Shown here: positions 1-9,287 of the stretch, piece by piece | Layout of the letters: each line of letters opens with the position of its first letter | Position numbering within the stretch: position 1 is the stretch's first letter | From: Pontibacter sp. HSC-36F09 | Lineage (GTDB): Bacteria; Bacteroidota; Bacteroidia; Cytophagales; Hymenobacteraceae | Direction of reading: 5' to 3' | Assembly: GCF_024171605.1 (NCBI RefSeq) | Contig: NZ_JALKAA010000001.1 | Span: 1,116,001-1,180,000 of the forward strand | Length of the DNA stretch: 64,000 nucleotides | The notes under the pieces: model-generated | Database searches by the model: none | What the model was told of the DNA's origin: nothing | The model's input: only the letters and a program-made list of their open reading frames with translations | Position numbers and translations under genes: made by a program

Positions 1-2236
1 TGGAGAGAAAGTTTCATTTAATTTGCAGCCGACTACAAGTACCGTAAGATTAGAATTATTAAGCGTAACAGGAGGTACAGCAACAGTAGATGATGTAAAG
101 ATTATTAAAGCTGTACCAAAGATTAACATAAAGCAAGGCTTTACTGATATACTAAGTAATTCAAATTATGCATTTGGGAGATATCCAGTTGGGTCACAAA
201 GCTCAGCCATTGAATATGTAATCGAGAATACAGGTAACGCAAATCTTCTACTTACGAGTACTCCTCTAATTAGTATCACTGGATCAAATCCATCTGACTT
301 TATAGTTGATTTTTCTAAAACGGATGCAGTTGTTGCACCTGGCAGTAGTACAAGCTTTACCATTACGTTCAAGCCACTTGATGCAGGGTCAAAATCAGCA
401 TTAATTACAATAGCCAATAATGATGCAGAAATAAATCCATATACATTTACTGTGACGGGTGTAAGTGTATACTGCCCTGAAATAGAGAGCCTTGATGTGT
501 ATCAGGGAATAGTGGGGAGTTATGTTTATATATATGGAACAAACTTTGAGAAAGCAACAAAAGTTACATTTGGGGGAGTTGAAGCTAATTTCTTTGTTGT
601 AGATGAGAACACAATAGATGTTCAGGTACCAGAGGGAGCCCTGTCTGGTCCAGTGGAAGTCTATAGCGAGGATTGTTCTGCTCAAAGCGAGTCATTTACT
701 GTACTAAACCCAACAATTAAAATCTCTAAAACAGAAATGGAGATGAACGCAAATGTTGGTTCCAGCGAAATTCAATCTTATCAAGTAAGTGCGATGTATT
801 TAGATGCTGCTGCTGGGGTTTTAATTGACGTGAGTGACCTAGAAGGTAATTTTACAATCTCTAGAACTGCTGATGGGCCATTTGTTAAGACAATTTCTAT
901 AAATGAAAATATTGTTGAGGAAGAAGTAGATGGTGTTATAGTTAACAGAACTTTAGCACCTGTAGAGATTTGGGTAAAGTTCACTCCTGCTGTTTCTGGA
1001 AATTCAAGTACTAGTATTAGTCATCAGACAGCCAACGGAGAAACACAAATACTAAATATTAATGGTATCGCTTTAACTCCTATCTGTCCAGAAGTCACTG
1101 GCTTAGACTTATATGAAGGTAAAGTAGGCGATTATGTGTATATACATGGTACTAATCTTAATTTAGTTAACAAAGTAACATTTGGAGGAATTGAAGCTAA
1201 CTTCTTTGTTCTAGATGAAAATACGATTGACGTACAAGTTCCGGAAGGTGCAATCTCAGGACCAGTCACAGTATTTGGTGTTGAATGTTCCTCTCCAAGT
1301 GAACCGTTTAAAGTAATCGGACCAATTATTACTATTTCTGAAACCGAAATGGGCTTTACTGTAATACAGGGTTCAAGTGATATGAAATTATACCAAGTAA
1401 GTGCTGTGAACTTGAACGATGGAGCCAGCGTGATAGTTGATGTAAATGGTTTGCCTGGGGATTATACAATCTCTAGAACTGGCGAAGAAGGTACATTTGT
1501 GAAAACTATAACTATTATCGAGGAGATCGTAGATAATACATTAGAAGCTACAGAGCTTTGGGTTAGATTCACGCCTTCTAAAACGGGTGCGTCTTCCGCA
1601 CAGATTACACACTCTTCAGAAGGAGCTACTACTGAAGTACTAACAGTGAACGGCTCAACCCCAGTTATCCCACTCCCAGTAGAGTTGATCTCTTTCAAAG
1701 CAGTGAAGCAAAATAGTGCCGTGTTCTTAACTTGGGCAACAGCGTCTGAACTTGACAACGATTACTTCGATGTAGAGATGACAGAAGACCTGAAAGGTAA
1801 ATTCAAAGCGGTAGGTAGAGTACACAGCAGTGTAAACAACAGCTCTATTCGTCAGAACTACCAGTTTACCCACAAAGGCAATTTCACTGGCACACGTTAC
1901 TACAGATTGAAGCAGGTAGACTTGGATGGTACAACCGATTACAGCAAAGTGGTGGCAGTGTCAGCCAATGGATTGCACATGGCAGTAGAGCCTAGAGTGT
2001 ACCCTAACCCAATCAATCCTGATTCCAAGCTGGTGTACACAGCAGAAGAAGCTGGTAAACTGAATGTGACAGTAGTTAACATGAGTGGCACCAGAATTCA
2101 GAGCAAGTCTTATGACGTTGAAGCGGGAGAAAACACCATCACGTTAAACCTGAACAACAACCTGCCAAAAGGAATCTACATCCTGATGACAGAGTTTAAC
2201 GGTAAGACAGAGCAGGTGAAGCTGATGAAGCAGTAA
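1..2236 (+). CDS. T9SS-secreted surface protein with choice-of-anchor D and two TIG domains (5' partial)
   Basis: The frame is already open at base 2, so the N-terminus and signal peptide lie upstream of the window. The visible part of about 744 residues contains, in order, a choice-of-anchor D (ASPM/SPD-2/Hydin-like) domain at about bases 130-465, a first TIG/IPT Ig-like domain (470-710), a linker, a second TIG domain (1080-1315), another linker, an FnIII-like block beginning PLPVELISFKA (from 1671), and a type A T9SS sorting domain (VYPNPINP, from about 1999) that ends with a KLMKQ tail. This fits a protein exported through the outer membrane by the type IX system and held on or released from the cell surface; its ligand is unknown. 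The gene is AT-rich compared with the housekeeping genes after it and lacks the AGGTATA 7-mer common elsewhere. The sorting-domain end looks more like host codon use than the N-terminal part. Domain calls are from recalled motifs. Confidence 0.85.
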   Translation, partial: GEKVSFNLQPTTSTVRLELLSVTGGTATVDDVKIIKAVPKINIKQGFTDILSNSNYAFGRYPVGSQSSAIEYVIENTGNANLLLTSTPLISITGSNPSDFIVDFSKTDAVVAPGSSTSFTITFKPLDAGSKSALITIANNDAEINPYTFTVTGVSVYCPEIESLDVYQGIVGSYVYIYGTNFEKATKVTFGGVEANFFVVDENTIDVQVPEGALSGPVEVYSEDCSAQSESFTVLNPTIKISKTEMEMNANVGSSEIQSYQVSAMYLDAAAGVLIDVSDLEGNFTISRTADGPFVKTISINENIVEEEVDGVIVNRTLAPVEIWVKFTPAVSGNSSTSISHQTANGETQILNINGIALTPICPEVTGLDLYEGKVGDYVYIHGTNLNLVNKVTFGGIEANFFVLDENTIDVQVPEGAISGPVTVFGVECSSPSEPFKVIGPIITISETEMGFTVIQGSSDMKLYQVSAVNLNDGASVIVDVNGLPGDYTISRTGEEGTFVKTITIIEEIVDNTLEATELWVRFTPSKTGASSAQITHSSEGATTEVLTVNGSTPVIPLPVELISFKAVKQNSAVFLTWATASELDNDYFDVEMTEDLKGKFKAVGRVHSSVNNSSIRQNYQFTHKGNFTGTRYYRLKQVDLDGTTDYSKVVAVSANGLHMAVEPRVYPNPINPDSKLVYTAEEAGKLNVTVVNMSGTRIQSKSYDVEAGENTITLNLNNNLPKGIYILMTEFNGKTEQVKLMKQ

Positions 2237-2255
2237 TCTAAGAATTATCATCATA

Positions 2256-2287
2256 AAGAAGGCCCGCCAACAATGGCGGGCCTTCTT
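2256..2287 (+). terminator. Rho-independent-type terminator after the TIG-domain gene
   Basis: A perfect 14-bp stem (2256-2269 with 2274-2287) closes on a 4-base ACAA loop and ends in a short TTCTT run, 20 bases after the stop codon. It separates the surface-protein gene from glyA. Confidence 0.85.
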
Positions 2288-2398
2288 GGCTTTATAAGAG
2301 AGTTGATCGAAACAGACGGAGATGCCCTAAAGCCAAAATAAATTAACAACCGGCAAATCCAGTAACTGGGGCGGCCTCGTAGATAAACATTTGAAACA

Positions 2399-2429
2399 TT
2401 GGTTTATTCAGGAGCAAGCTTTAATTTTG
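2399..2429 (+). promoter_or_regulatory. glyA promoter (Bacteroidetes-type)
   Basis: TTG at 2399-2401, a 20-base spacer, then TAATTTTG at 2422-2429. This matches the Bacteroidetes consensus TTG-N19/20-TAnnTTTG exactly. Transcription would start near 2436, so glyA must start at the downstream ATG (2454) and not at the in-frame TTG at 2391. Confidence 0.8.
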
Positions 2430-2453
2430 AAGGAATATAAAACCAAAGAAGCC

Positions 2454-3728
2454 ATGCAGAAAGACACAGCTATATTTGACCTGATTGCAAAAGAAAAAGC
2501 ACGCCAGACCCACGGCATCGAACTGATCGCGTCCGAGAACTTCGTTTCGGATCAGGTGATGGAAGCGATGGGCAGCGTCATGACCAACAAGTATGCCGAA
2601 GGCCTGCCGGGCAAGCGTTACTATGGTGGCTGCGAAATTGTGGATCAGTCAGAGCAGCTGGCGATCGATCGTGCGAAGGAGCTTTTTGGAGCAAGCTGGG
2701 CCAACGTACAGCCACACTCCGGCGCGCAGGCTAATGCTGCTGTGATGCTTGCCGTACTGCAGCCAGGCGATAAGATACTGGGTTTCGACCTATCGCATGG
2801 CGGTCACCTGACACATGGCTCCCCTGTTAACTTCTCGGGCAAACTGTACAAGCCAAGTTTCTACGGCGTGGAGCAGGAAACAGGCCTGATCGACTTTGAC
2901 AAAGTAGTGGAAACAGCTCGTCGTGAGCAACCGAAGCTGATCATCTGTGGCGCTTCTGCCTACAGTCGTGACTGGGATTATAAAAAGCTGCGTGCCGCCG
3001 CCGATGAGGTAGGTGCCCTGCTGATGGCGGACATTTCCCACCCTTCCGGGCTGATTGCCAAAGGACTTTTGAACGATCCTTTTGAGCACTGCCACATCGT
3101 AACCACCACCACGCACAAAACACTGCGCGGACCAAGAGGCGGTATGATCATGATGGGCAAAGACTTTGAAAACCCATTTGGGCTTAAGACTCCGAAAGGC
3201 GAAATCCGCATGATGTCTTCCCTGCTGGACGGCGCCGTGTTCCCAGGAACGCAGGGTGGACCGCTGGAACACGTGATTGCGGCAAAAGCAGTGGCTTACT
3301 ACGAGGCGCTGTCTGACGACTATATGGGCTATATCAAGCAGGTACAGCAAAATGCGCAGGCTATGGCAGCCGCCTTTGTGGAGCGTGGCTATAACATCAT
3401 CTCAGGGGGTACAGATAACCACATGATGCTGATCGACCTGCGCACGAAAGGATTAACTGGCAAGCTAGCCGAAAATACACTTGTTAAAGCAGATATCACC
3501 ATCAACAAGAACATGGTGCCTTTTGATGACAAGTCGCCATTCGTAACTTCAGGTATGCGTATAGGAACGGCCGCGATTACAACGCGTGGACTTAAAGAGG
3601 CGGACATGGCCCGCATCGTGGAACTGATCGATGATGTGCTGACTCATAACGAAAACGAAAGCAAAATAGGAGCTGTGCGCAAAGAAGTGAACAGCTGGAT
3701 GAAAGACTACCCACTTTTTGCTTATTAA
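2454..3728 (+). CDS. glyA: Serine hydroxymethyltransferase
   Basis: This PLP enzyme interconverts serine and glycine while loading tetrahydrofolate with a one-carbon unit, in the cytoplasm. The 424-residue product has the normal length. Family signatures are [11 protein letters not shown] near the N-terminus, a KRYYGGCE segment, and the PLP-lysine motif [14 protein letters not shown] at about residue 221. The ATG at 2454 is chosen because a canonical promoter lies just upstream and the family N-terminus ([11 protein letters not shown]) begins there. tatC follows after 33 bases in the same direction, so the two may be co-transcribed. The folate one-carbon output links it functionally to metF and metH later in the window. 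Confidence 0.97.
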   Translation: MQKDTAIFDLIAKEKARQTHGIELIASENFVSDQVMEAMGSVMTNKYAEGLPGKRYYGGCEIVDQSEQLAIDRAKELFGASWANVQPHSGAQANAAVMLAVLQPGDKILGFDLSHGGHLTHGSPVNFSGKLYKPSFYGVEQETGLIDFDKVVETARREQPKLIICGASAYSRDWDYKKLRAAADEVGALLMADISHPSGLIAKGLLNDPFEHCHIVTTTTHKTLRGPRGGMIMMGKDFENPFGLKTPKGEIRMMSSLLDGAVFPGTQGGPLEHVIAAKAVAYYEALSDDYMGYIKQVQQNAQAMAAAFVERGYNIISGGTDNHMMLIDLRTKGLTGKLAENTLVKADITINKNMVPFDDKSPFVTSGMRIGTAAITTRGLKEADMARIVELIDDVLTHNENESKIGAVRKEVNSWMKDYPLFAY

Positions 3729-3761
3729 TAACACCATAAGCATATCTAAGAGCGACGATTG

Positions 3762-4610
3762 ATGGACCAACCGTACCTGGAAGAAGGAGGAGGAGAGCCG
3801 CAGCAGGAGATGTCCTTTGTGGATCATCTGGAAGAGTTAAGGTGGCACATCATCCGCTCACTCGCCTCTATTCTGATCTTTGCCGTTGCCGCCTTTTTGG
3901 CAAAAGGCTTTGTTTTTCATGATATTATCCTGGCCCCAGCCCGACCAGACTTCCTGAGCTATCGGTTTATGTGCGATGTGGGTCAGTGGATGGGTTCCGA
4001 TGTGCTGTGTATAGAGGACCTTGGTTTCACGATCCAGAGCCGGCAGATGAGCGGACAGCTCTCCATGCACATCATGGTGTCGCTGGTGTTGGGATTGGCC
4101 TGTGCCTTTCCATATGCATTCTGGGAGATCTGGCGATTTGTGAAGCCCGGCCTATACCCACAGGAGCAGCAGAGCTCGCGCGGCGCGGTGTTCTGGGTAT
4201 CGATCCTGTTTGCGATGGGTCTGCTGTTTGGCTACTATGTGGTATCCCCTATTTCGATCAACTTCCTGGCAGGCTATCAGGTAGATCCGTCTATTCTGAA
4301 TGAGTTTGACCTGACTTCCTACATCTCGACGCTTACGACACTCTGCCTGGCTTGTGCCATTATGTTTGAGTTGCCCGTTATCGTATACTTCTTCACCAAA
4401 GCAGGCCTGCTCTCGCCGGAAGTGATGAAGCTATATCGAAGACATGCCGTTGTCGTTATTTTAATTGTGGCAGCGGTTATCACACCGCCGGATGTGATCA
4501 GCCAGCTCATCATATCCATTCCACTGATCATCCTGTACGAAGTAAGTATAGGCGTGTCGAGAAGAATTATCAAGCGTGATTTGAAAAGATTGAACGAAAG
4601 TAAAGCTTAA
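3762..4610 (+). CDS. tatC: Sec-independent (twin-arginine) translocase subunit TatC
   Basis: TatC is the inner-membrane receptor for folded proteins carrying twin-arginine signals. The 282-residue product has the diagnostic N-terminal motif FVDHLEELRWHIIR before the first membrane span, and six hydrophobic segments can be traced. A longer first periplasmic loop (with MCDVGQWMGS) is usual in Bacteroidetes as far as I recall. The ATG at 3762 is used because the TTG just before it adds only one residue. rpiB starts 4 bases after the stop, so these two genes form an operon, possibly with glyA. No tatA/tatB is visible nearby. Confidence 0.95.
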   Translation: MDQPYLEEGGGEPQQEMSFVDHLEELRWHIIRSLASILIFAVAAFLAKGFVFHDIILAPARPDFLSYRFMCDVGQWMGSDVLCIEDLGFTIQSRQMSGQLSMHIMVSLVLGLACAFPYAFWEIWRFVKPGLYPQEQQSSRGAVFWVSILFAMGLLFGYYVVSPISINFLAGYQVDPSILNEFDLTSYISTLTTLCLACAIMFELPVIVYFFTKAGLLSPEVMKLYRRHAVVVILIVAAVITPPDVISQLIISIPLIILYEVSIGVSRRIIKRDLKRLNESKA

Positions 4611-4614
4611 AACT

Positions 4615-5052
4615 ATGGGATATAAAATAGCGATCGGCGGCGACCATGCCGGTTTTACCTATAAAAACCTGCTGAAAGAGCAGCTAACGGCAGCTGGTCA
4701 TGAAGTAACAGACTTCGGTCCTGGATCAGACGCTTCGGTGGACTATCCGGATCATGTGCACCCGCTTGCCAAGGCTGTGGTAAACAAAGAGGCTGATTTT
4801 GGTGTGCTGATCTGCGGTAGTGGAAACGGTGTGGCCATGACCGCCAATAAGTACCAGGAAATACGGGCAGCCCTTTGCTGGCAGACGGAGCTGGCGAAAT
4901 TATCCCGGGAGCACAACAACGCCAACATCCTTTGTATACCTGCCCGCTTCGTTTCGCAGGAGGTAGCCGCCGACATGACGCGCGTGTTTCTGGAGACAGC
5001 GTTTGAAGGTGGACGCCATCAGAATCGGGTCGATAAAATTCCGGTTTGCTAA
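4615..5052 (+). CDS. rpiB: Ribose-5-phosphate isomerase B
   Basis: RpiB/LacAB family enzyme that interconverts ribulose 5-phosphate and ribose 5-phosphate in the pentose phosphate pathway. The 145-residue length is typical. Visible family motifs are IAIGGDHAGF at the N-terminus, the DYPDHVHPLA segment, and the catalytic-cysteine region LICGSGNGVAM around residue 65, followed by HNNANILCIPAR. It sits 4 bases after tatC. It ends 15 bases before the converging stop of the next gene with no obvious terminator between. Confidence 0.95.
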   Translation: MGYKIAIGGDHAGFTYKNLLKEQLTAAGHEVTDFGPGSDASVDYPDHVHPLAKAVVNKEADFGVLICGSGNGVAMTANKYQEIRAALCWQTELAKLSREHNNANILCIPARFVSQEVAADMTRVFLETAFEGGRHQNRVDKIPVC

Positions 5053-5067
5053 GTCAGGTATAGCCGG

Positions 5068-6474
5068 TTAACGAACTCTCTTATAAACTGCCGCTGTTTG
5101 CGTGGGTGCATAACCTTCGAAAACGGACGGCAGTTTGTGTTTTAGGTGCGGCATAAGCCCCACCTGGTCCACAATGTACTCGGGCGTTTCCTGATGGAAA
5201 TTCTGATAGAGGTCATACACAGCCTGGTACTCGTTAAGGTGGCCGAAGTGACGCTGTGATAGTTGCCAGTTAAGGTATGGCGTCGCCAGCTTGTTATGCT
5301 CATAGTAGCTCAGGTCTTCACCCAGCACCAGGACAGAGCTGCCTTTAACCGTTCCGCTCGCACCGCCATTCGGCAGCAGCAACTGCGAGTCATCTATCTT
5401 CACAAAGGAAGCTATACCCAAGGGCTCCCGGTAGCGGATCAACAAGACCCCACCCAGCAGGATGAAAAACATCAGGTTCAGTATCCATTTCTTCATGCGG
5501 CTTGTAAACAGAAACTCACCAAAATAAGCAATGGGGGGTAGTATGACCACAAATGAGCCTACTGACAGCTCATGCCGCGTCACCAATACCATAATGCTGA
5601 CCACGAGCCATACCGTCATGAGTTGCTGAAACTTGCCCTGGAACACAAGACGCTGCGGAAGCGAAGTAGTGCTGATGAGCGAAAGGAGGAGGATGGCTGC
5701 GGGAAGAGCCAATGCCAAGACCAGATGTGCTGGCGGTACCAGTGGGTTGATGCCAAACTGCCAGGACTGCAGCAGGTGCATTTCCACAAACTGAGAGGCT
5801 GTATTGGTGTACAGGTAGTAGGTAAAAAGCACGGCATACGGAAATGCAAAGCCGCACAGCATCAGCAAGAAGCTTCTGAATGTATTGGAGGCGAAGAGCA
5901 CAACCCCAAATGCCGCCACTAGCAGAAATTGAGCTAAGGGCAGGTAGCTGAGCGCCGCAAGTCCCACCATAAAGCCCCCTACAAACAGGCGGTTGTTTTC
6001 AAAACCCTCCCGTGAGATGGTGATAATATAAGGGAGCGACAGAATAAGGAACGTATTGCCGATCAGCAGCGGCGTCAGCATGTCAAACTCAAAGGTAAGG
6101 CTACCCATGAGCAGGTATAGCAAAGCAGGGATGTAGCCCTTGCCGGCGTATACCTGGTGCCGGTTAAGTGTCACATTAAACATGATCGCCTGAAAGAGCA
6201 TCAGCAGGGTAGCCACGATCCGGTAACTCAGGTATGAGCGCCCCGCTATCACATCGATGGTCCAGTACACGAGGGCCGAAAGCGGTGCTGTGGTGTCATA
6301 AATATCACGGTACAAGGCAAAACCACCTGCCATTCGCTCCCCTACCAACATGTGCAGCAGCTCGGACGAGGTGGCGGGTATACCCAAAAAGAAAAGAGGC
6401 AGCCGGATAGCCAGGAACAGTAATACCAGCAAAAATAAGCGGGAAGGCAGTATGCTTCGGAAGTAACTAATCAA
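5068..6474 (-). CDS. Polytopic inner-membrane protein, possibly GT-C glycosyltransferase-like
   Basis: I do not recognise a named family with confidence. The 468-residue product has about ten hydrophobic segments, beginning right at the N-terminus. An early loop reads LYRDIYDTTAPLSALVYW, which resembles the first periplasmic loop of GT-C (GT39/ArnT-like) glycosyltransferases, but a clear catalytic DD/DE pair is not obvious. The C-terminal 120 residues are soluble. The start codon would be TTG (6474-6472). The next ATG is about 40 residues in and would remove the first membrane span. It is divergent from rbfA with about 100 bases between. Confidence 0.7.
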   Translation of the reverse strand: MISYFRSILPSRLFLLVLLFLAIRLPLFFLGIPATSSELLHMLVGERMAGGFALYRDIYDTTAPLSALVYWTIDVIAGRSYLSYRIVATLLMLFQAIMFNVTLNRHQVYAGKGYIPALLYLLMGSLTFEFDMLTPLLIGNTFLILSLPYIITISREGFENNRLFVGGFMVGLAALSYLPLAQFLLVAAFGVVLFASNTFRSFLLMLCGFAFPYAVLFTYYLYTNTASQFVEMHLLQSWQFGINPLVPPAHLVLALALPAAILLLSLISTTSLPQRLVFQGKFQQLMTVWLVVSIMVLVTRHELSVGSFVVILPPIAYFGEFLFTSRMKKWILNLMFFILLGGVLLIRYREPLGIASFVKIDDSQLLLPNGGASGTVKGSSVLVLGEDLSYYEHNKLATPYLNWQLSQRHFGHLNEYQAVYDLYQNFHQETPEYIVDQVGLMPHLKHKLPSVFEGYAPTQTAAVYKRVR

Positions 6475-6577
6475 AGGAAGACGGAGTTAGAAAGAACTAT
6501 ACACCAGCCTGAGCCGAAATGAGTACGGCACAATTGGGGTAAAAATGCGAAATTAATATGATATTTGCATCTTCAAT

Positions 6578-6973
6578 ATGGAAAGTAAAAGACAACAGAA
6601 ATTTTCGCGCCTTATTCAGAAGGAGTTGGCAGAGGTCTTCCAGCGGGAAGTGCCACACCTGTTCGGAGGCGCCTACATATCGGTAAGCGTTGTACGTGTG
6701 TCGCCCGACCTGGGACTGGCGCGTGTATACCTGAGCGTGATGAACGCCAAGGACGGCAACGAGATGCTGCTGCAGGAGCTGCGGGTCAACACCAAAACGA
6801 TCCGCCACCTGCTGGCCCAGCGCATTAAGAGCCAGGTGCGCGTTGTACCTGAGCTCGTGTTTTTCCTGGACGATACCGCCGAGTACTCCGCCAAGATCGA
6901 TAAACTATTTGCCAACCTCGATATACCGCCTGCCCCCGAAGAAGACGAGGAGGACGATACTTATACCCGCTAA
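6578..6973 (+). CDS. rbfA: 30S ribosome-binding factor RbfA
   Basis: RbfA is a KH-like protein that matures the 5' end of 16S rRNA and helps cold adaptation. The 131-residue product starts MESKRQQKFSRLIQKELAEVFQ, has the family core (VSPDLGLARVYLSV; LRVNTKTIRHLLAQRI) and ends with an acidic tail EEDEEDD. An imperfect -7 element (GATATTTG) lies about 12 bases upstream of the ATG. A methyltransferase gene follows 17 bases downstream, then an FtsX/LolC-type permease. The rbfA-permease neighbourhood recurs in Bacteroidetes as far as I recall. Confidence 0.93.
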   Translation: MESKRQQKFSRLIQKELAEVFQREVPHLFGGAYISVSVVRVSPDLGLARVYLSVMNAKDGNEMLLQELRVNTKTIRHLLAQRIKSQVRVVPELVFFLDDTAEYSAKIDKLFANLDIPPAPEEDEEDDTYTR

Positions 6974-6990
6974 GAAGCAGCAACACCCTT

Positions 6991-7800
6991 ATGCAGTACG
7001 ACCCGATCAAGCGCGTGCTGGGCGATGTTTTTAACAAGACCCCTTTCCTGCGCCGCGTATTTTACAACCTGCTGGACCTGCTCCTGCTACGTGCCTGGCA
7101 CGTGCACAAGGAGTTGCGCGAGTGGGCCGCCAACCGCAAAAACGATGAGCAGCACATACTGGATGCGGGCTCCGGCTTCGGACAGTATACCTACTGGCTC
7201 TCGAGCCAGAGCAGCAAGTGGAGCATACTGGCCGTTGACGTAAAAGAAGAACAGATTTCGGACAGCAACCGCTTCTTCAGAGCTGTCGGCCGGCAGAACG
7301 TGCTGTTTCGTATTGGCGATCTGGTGAAGTACCGCGAAGAAAATACCTACGACCTGATCCTGTCAGTGGACGTGATGGAGCATATTCTGGAGGACGTGGA
7401 AGTGTTCCGCAACTTTCAGGCATCGCTGGTGCCGGGCGGCATGCTGGTGATCTCCACCCCGTCAGATCAGGGTGGCTCGGACGTGCACGGCGACGATGAA
7501 ACGTCGTTTATAGAGGAGCACGTGCGCGACGGGTATAACATCCGCGAAATTCAGGATAAGCTTTTCTCGGCCGGCTTCAGCAGAGTAGAGGCGCGCTATT
7601 CATACGGCAAACCAGGGCAAATCTCGTGGCGACTATCCATGAAGTATCCGCTCCTAATGCTGAATACATCCAAGGCGTTCTTTATCCTGCTGCCATTCTA
7701 TTACCTGATCACGTTTCCGATAAGTTTGGTACTAAACTGGCTGGATGTGAACGGCAAGCATGACTCTGGCACCGGCCTGATCGTGAAAGCATGGAAATAA
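6991..7800 (+). CDS. Class I SAM-dependent methyltransferase
   Basis: The 269-residue product carries the SAM-binding motif I LDAGSGFGQYTYWL (about residue 53), motif II AVDVKEEQI, and the motif IV region DLILSVDVMEHI, so it is a Rossmann-fold methyltransferase. The C-terminal 70 residues include a hydrophobic stretch (FFILLPFYYLITFPISLVL) that may bring it to the membrane, which could suit a lipid or quinone-like substrate; that is inference. It follows rbfA by 17 bases and is probably co-transcribed. The substrate cannot be told from sequence. Confidence 0.85.
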   Translation: MQYDPIKRVLGDVFNKTPFLRRVFYNLLDLLLLRAWHVHKELREWAANRKNDEQHILDAGSGFGQYTYWLSSQSSKWSILAVDVKEEQISDSNRFFRAVGRQNVLFRIGDLVKYREENTYDLILSVDVMEHILEDVEVFRNFQASLVPGGMLVISTPSDQGGSDVHGDDETSFIEEHVRDGYNIREIQDKLFSAGFSRVEARYSYGKPGQISWRLSMKYPLLMLNTSKAFFILLPFYYLITFPISLVLNWLDVNGKHDSGTGLIVKAWK

Positions 7801-8002
7801 ATTTAATTGTTGATGGCTTAATTGCTAAATTGTTGATTCAACACAGTGATTAAGTTGATGTAGAAGTTGTGATATAACCGCGCTGCTGCTAAGCTTCTTG
7901 GAAAGGTATAGCAGGGCGCAGGTGAAAGGCAGGCCAGGTATGCTGAAATGCCTGTAACTGTAAAAAACTTTGTAAGAACAATCAACAATCAACCTTTAGC
8001 CT
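7800..8002. repeat. Intergenic element with self-complementary low-complexity arms, copy 1
   Basis: The gap between the methyltransferase and the permease is bounded by an AT-rich arm at 7801-7842 (repeats of TTGTTGAT and AATTG) and a complementary arm at 7977-8002 (AACAATCAACAATCAACC). ATTGTTGATT at 7829-7838 is the exact reverse complement of AATCAACAAT at 7980-7989. The centre carries AGGTATAG near 7902. Similar layouts occur at 13081-13432, 21838-22057 and 53442-53612. Confidence 0.55.
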
Positions 8003-8021
8003 AAGCACCTATACCTGCTAA

Positions 8022-9245
8022 ATGAACGTCCCTTATCTCATAGCGAAGCGTTATTTTTTCTCTAAGAAGAAGAGGAACATCATCAGCATTATCTCCAACA
8101 TTGCCATGATCGGCGTGGCGGTGGGTACAGCCGCGCTCATCATCGTGCTGTCGGTGTTCAACGGCCTCGAAGACCTTATCCGGACTATCTATACCAGCTT
8201 CGATCCCAACCTGAAGATATCGGCGGCAGAGGGCAAGTCCTTTGAGACGGACACGGAGTTTATGAACCGGATACGCCGCACACCTGGCGTGGCGCTGGTA
8301 ACTGAGGTGATCGAAGACAACGCCCTGTTGCGCTACAACGACCGCCAGATGGTGGTGAAAGTAAAGGGTGTAAGCGAAAACTTTTTCGAGCAGAACAGAA
8401 TAGGCTCTTCGGTGGTGGAGGGACACTATAACCTGTACGCCAATAATAATTACTACGCCTTGGTCGGGCGGGGTGTGCAGTATCAGTTATCCATCCGGAC
8501 AAACAATGAGTTCACGAACATGCAGTTCCTGTACCCGCGTAATACCAAGTTCAATCCGCTTAACCCCGAAGGAGCTTTCAAGTCACTGCAGATAACACCT
8601 GGAGGCGTGTTTGCCATCGAGCGGCAGTACGACGATGCCTATGTGTTTGTGCCCATCCAGTTTGCGGAGGAGCTCATGGAATACGGCCGGCGGCGAACAG
8701 CCATCGAGATCAAGGTAGAGAACGGGCAACGCATCGAGACGGTGAAACGCGCCTTGCAGAAGGTGCTGGGAGAGGGCTTCCTGGTCCAGAACAGCGACGA
8801 ACAGCACACCAGTCTGCTGCGTGCCGTGAAGGTTGAAAAGCTCTTCGTGTTCATTACCTTCGCCTTTATTCTGCTCATTGCTTCGCTCAATATCTTCTTC
8901 TCCCTCTCCATGCTGGTGATCGACAAGAAAAAAGACATTGCCGTGCTTGCCTCTATGGGCGCCACCAAAGAGCAGATTCGCAACATATTCCTGTTTGAGG
9001 GCGCGCTGGTCGCCTTTATCGGGGCGTCTTACGGTCTATCGCTAGGCATGCTGATCGCTAACCTGCAGCAAACCTTCGGCATTGTCTCCATGGGTATGGC
9101 TACGTCGGTCGTCGACTCCTACCCAGTGAAGCTTGTTTTGATGGACTTCGTGCTGACGGGTGCCGCCATTGTGATCATCACCATGCTGGTGTCCATACGC
9201 CCTGCCCGCAAAGCGGCTGCCATGTCTGTGCGCGATAACCTGTAA
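8022..9245 (+). CDS. FtsX/LolC-E-type ABC transporter permease
   Basis: The 407-residue product has the MacB/LolC layout: one membrane span near residue 25-45, a long periplasmic domain, then three spans in the last 130 residues. The N-terminus (IAKRYFFSKKKRNIISIISNIAMIGVAVGTAALIIVLSVFNG) and the FtsX core (DKKKDIAVLASMGATKEQIRNIF) match lipoprotein-releasing permeases. It likely works with an ATPase subunit encoded elsewhere to pull lipoproteins from the inner membrane. It starts about 20 bases after intergenic repeat copy 1. Confidence 0.88.
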   Translation: MNVPYLIAKRYFFSKKKRNIISIISNIAMIGVAVGTAALIIVLSVFNGLEDLIRTIYTSFDPNLKISAAEGKSFETDTEFMNRIRRTPGVALVTEVIEDNALLRYNDRQMVVKVKGVSENFFEQNRIGSSVVEGHYNLYANNNYYALVGRGVQYQLSIRTNNEFTNMQFLYPRNTKFNPLNPEGAFKSLQITPGGVFAIERQYDDAYVFVPIQFAEELMEYGRRRTAIEIKVENGQRIETVKRALQKVLGEGFLVQNSDEQHTSLLRAVKVEKLFVFITFAFILLIASLNIFFSLSMLVIDKKKDIAVLASMGATKEQIRNIFLFEGALVAFIGASYGLSLGMLIANLQQTFGIVSMGMATSVVDSYPVKLVLMDFVLTGAAIVIITMLVSIRPARKAAAMSVRDNL

Positions 9246-9287
9246 GGTATAGCCGCTTTCTTTCAATTACGCTCCACACCCACTAAC

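Noticed and set aside
2391-2453. TTG start for glyA 21 codons upstream
   Set aside because: It lies upstream of and across the consensus promoter; the family N-terminus begins at ATG 2454.
2790-3350. Long minus-strand frame opposite glyA
   Set aside because: It is a shadow of a highly conserved gene and has no own features.
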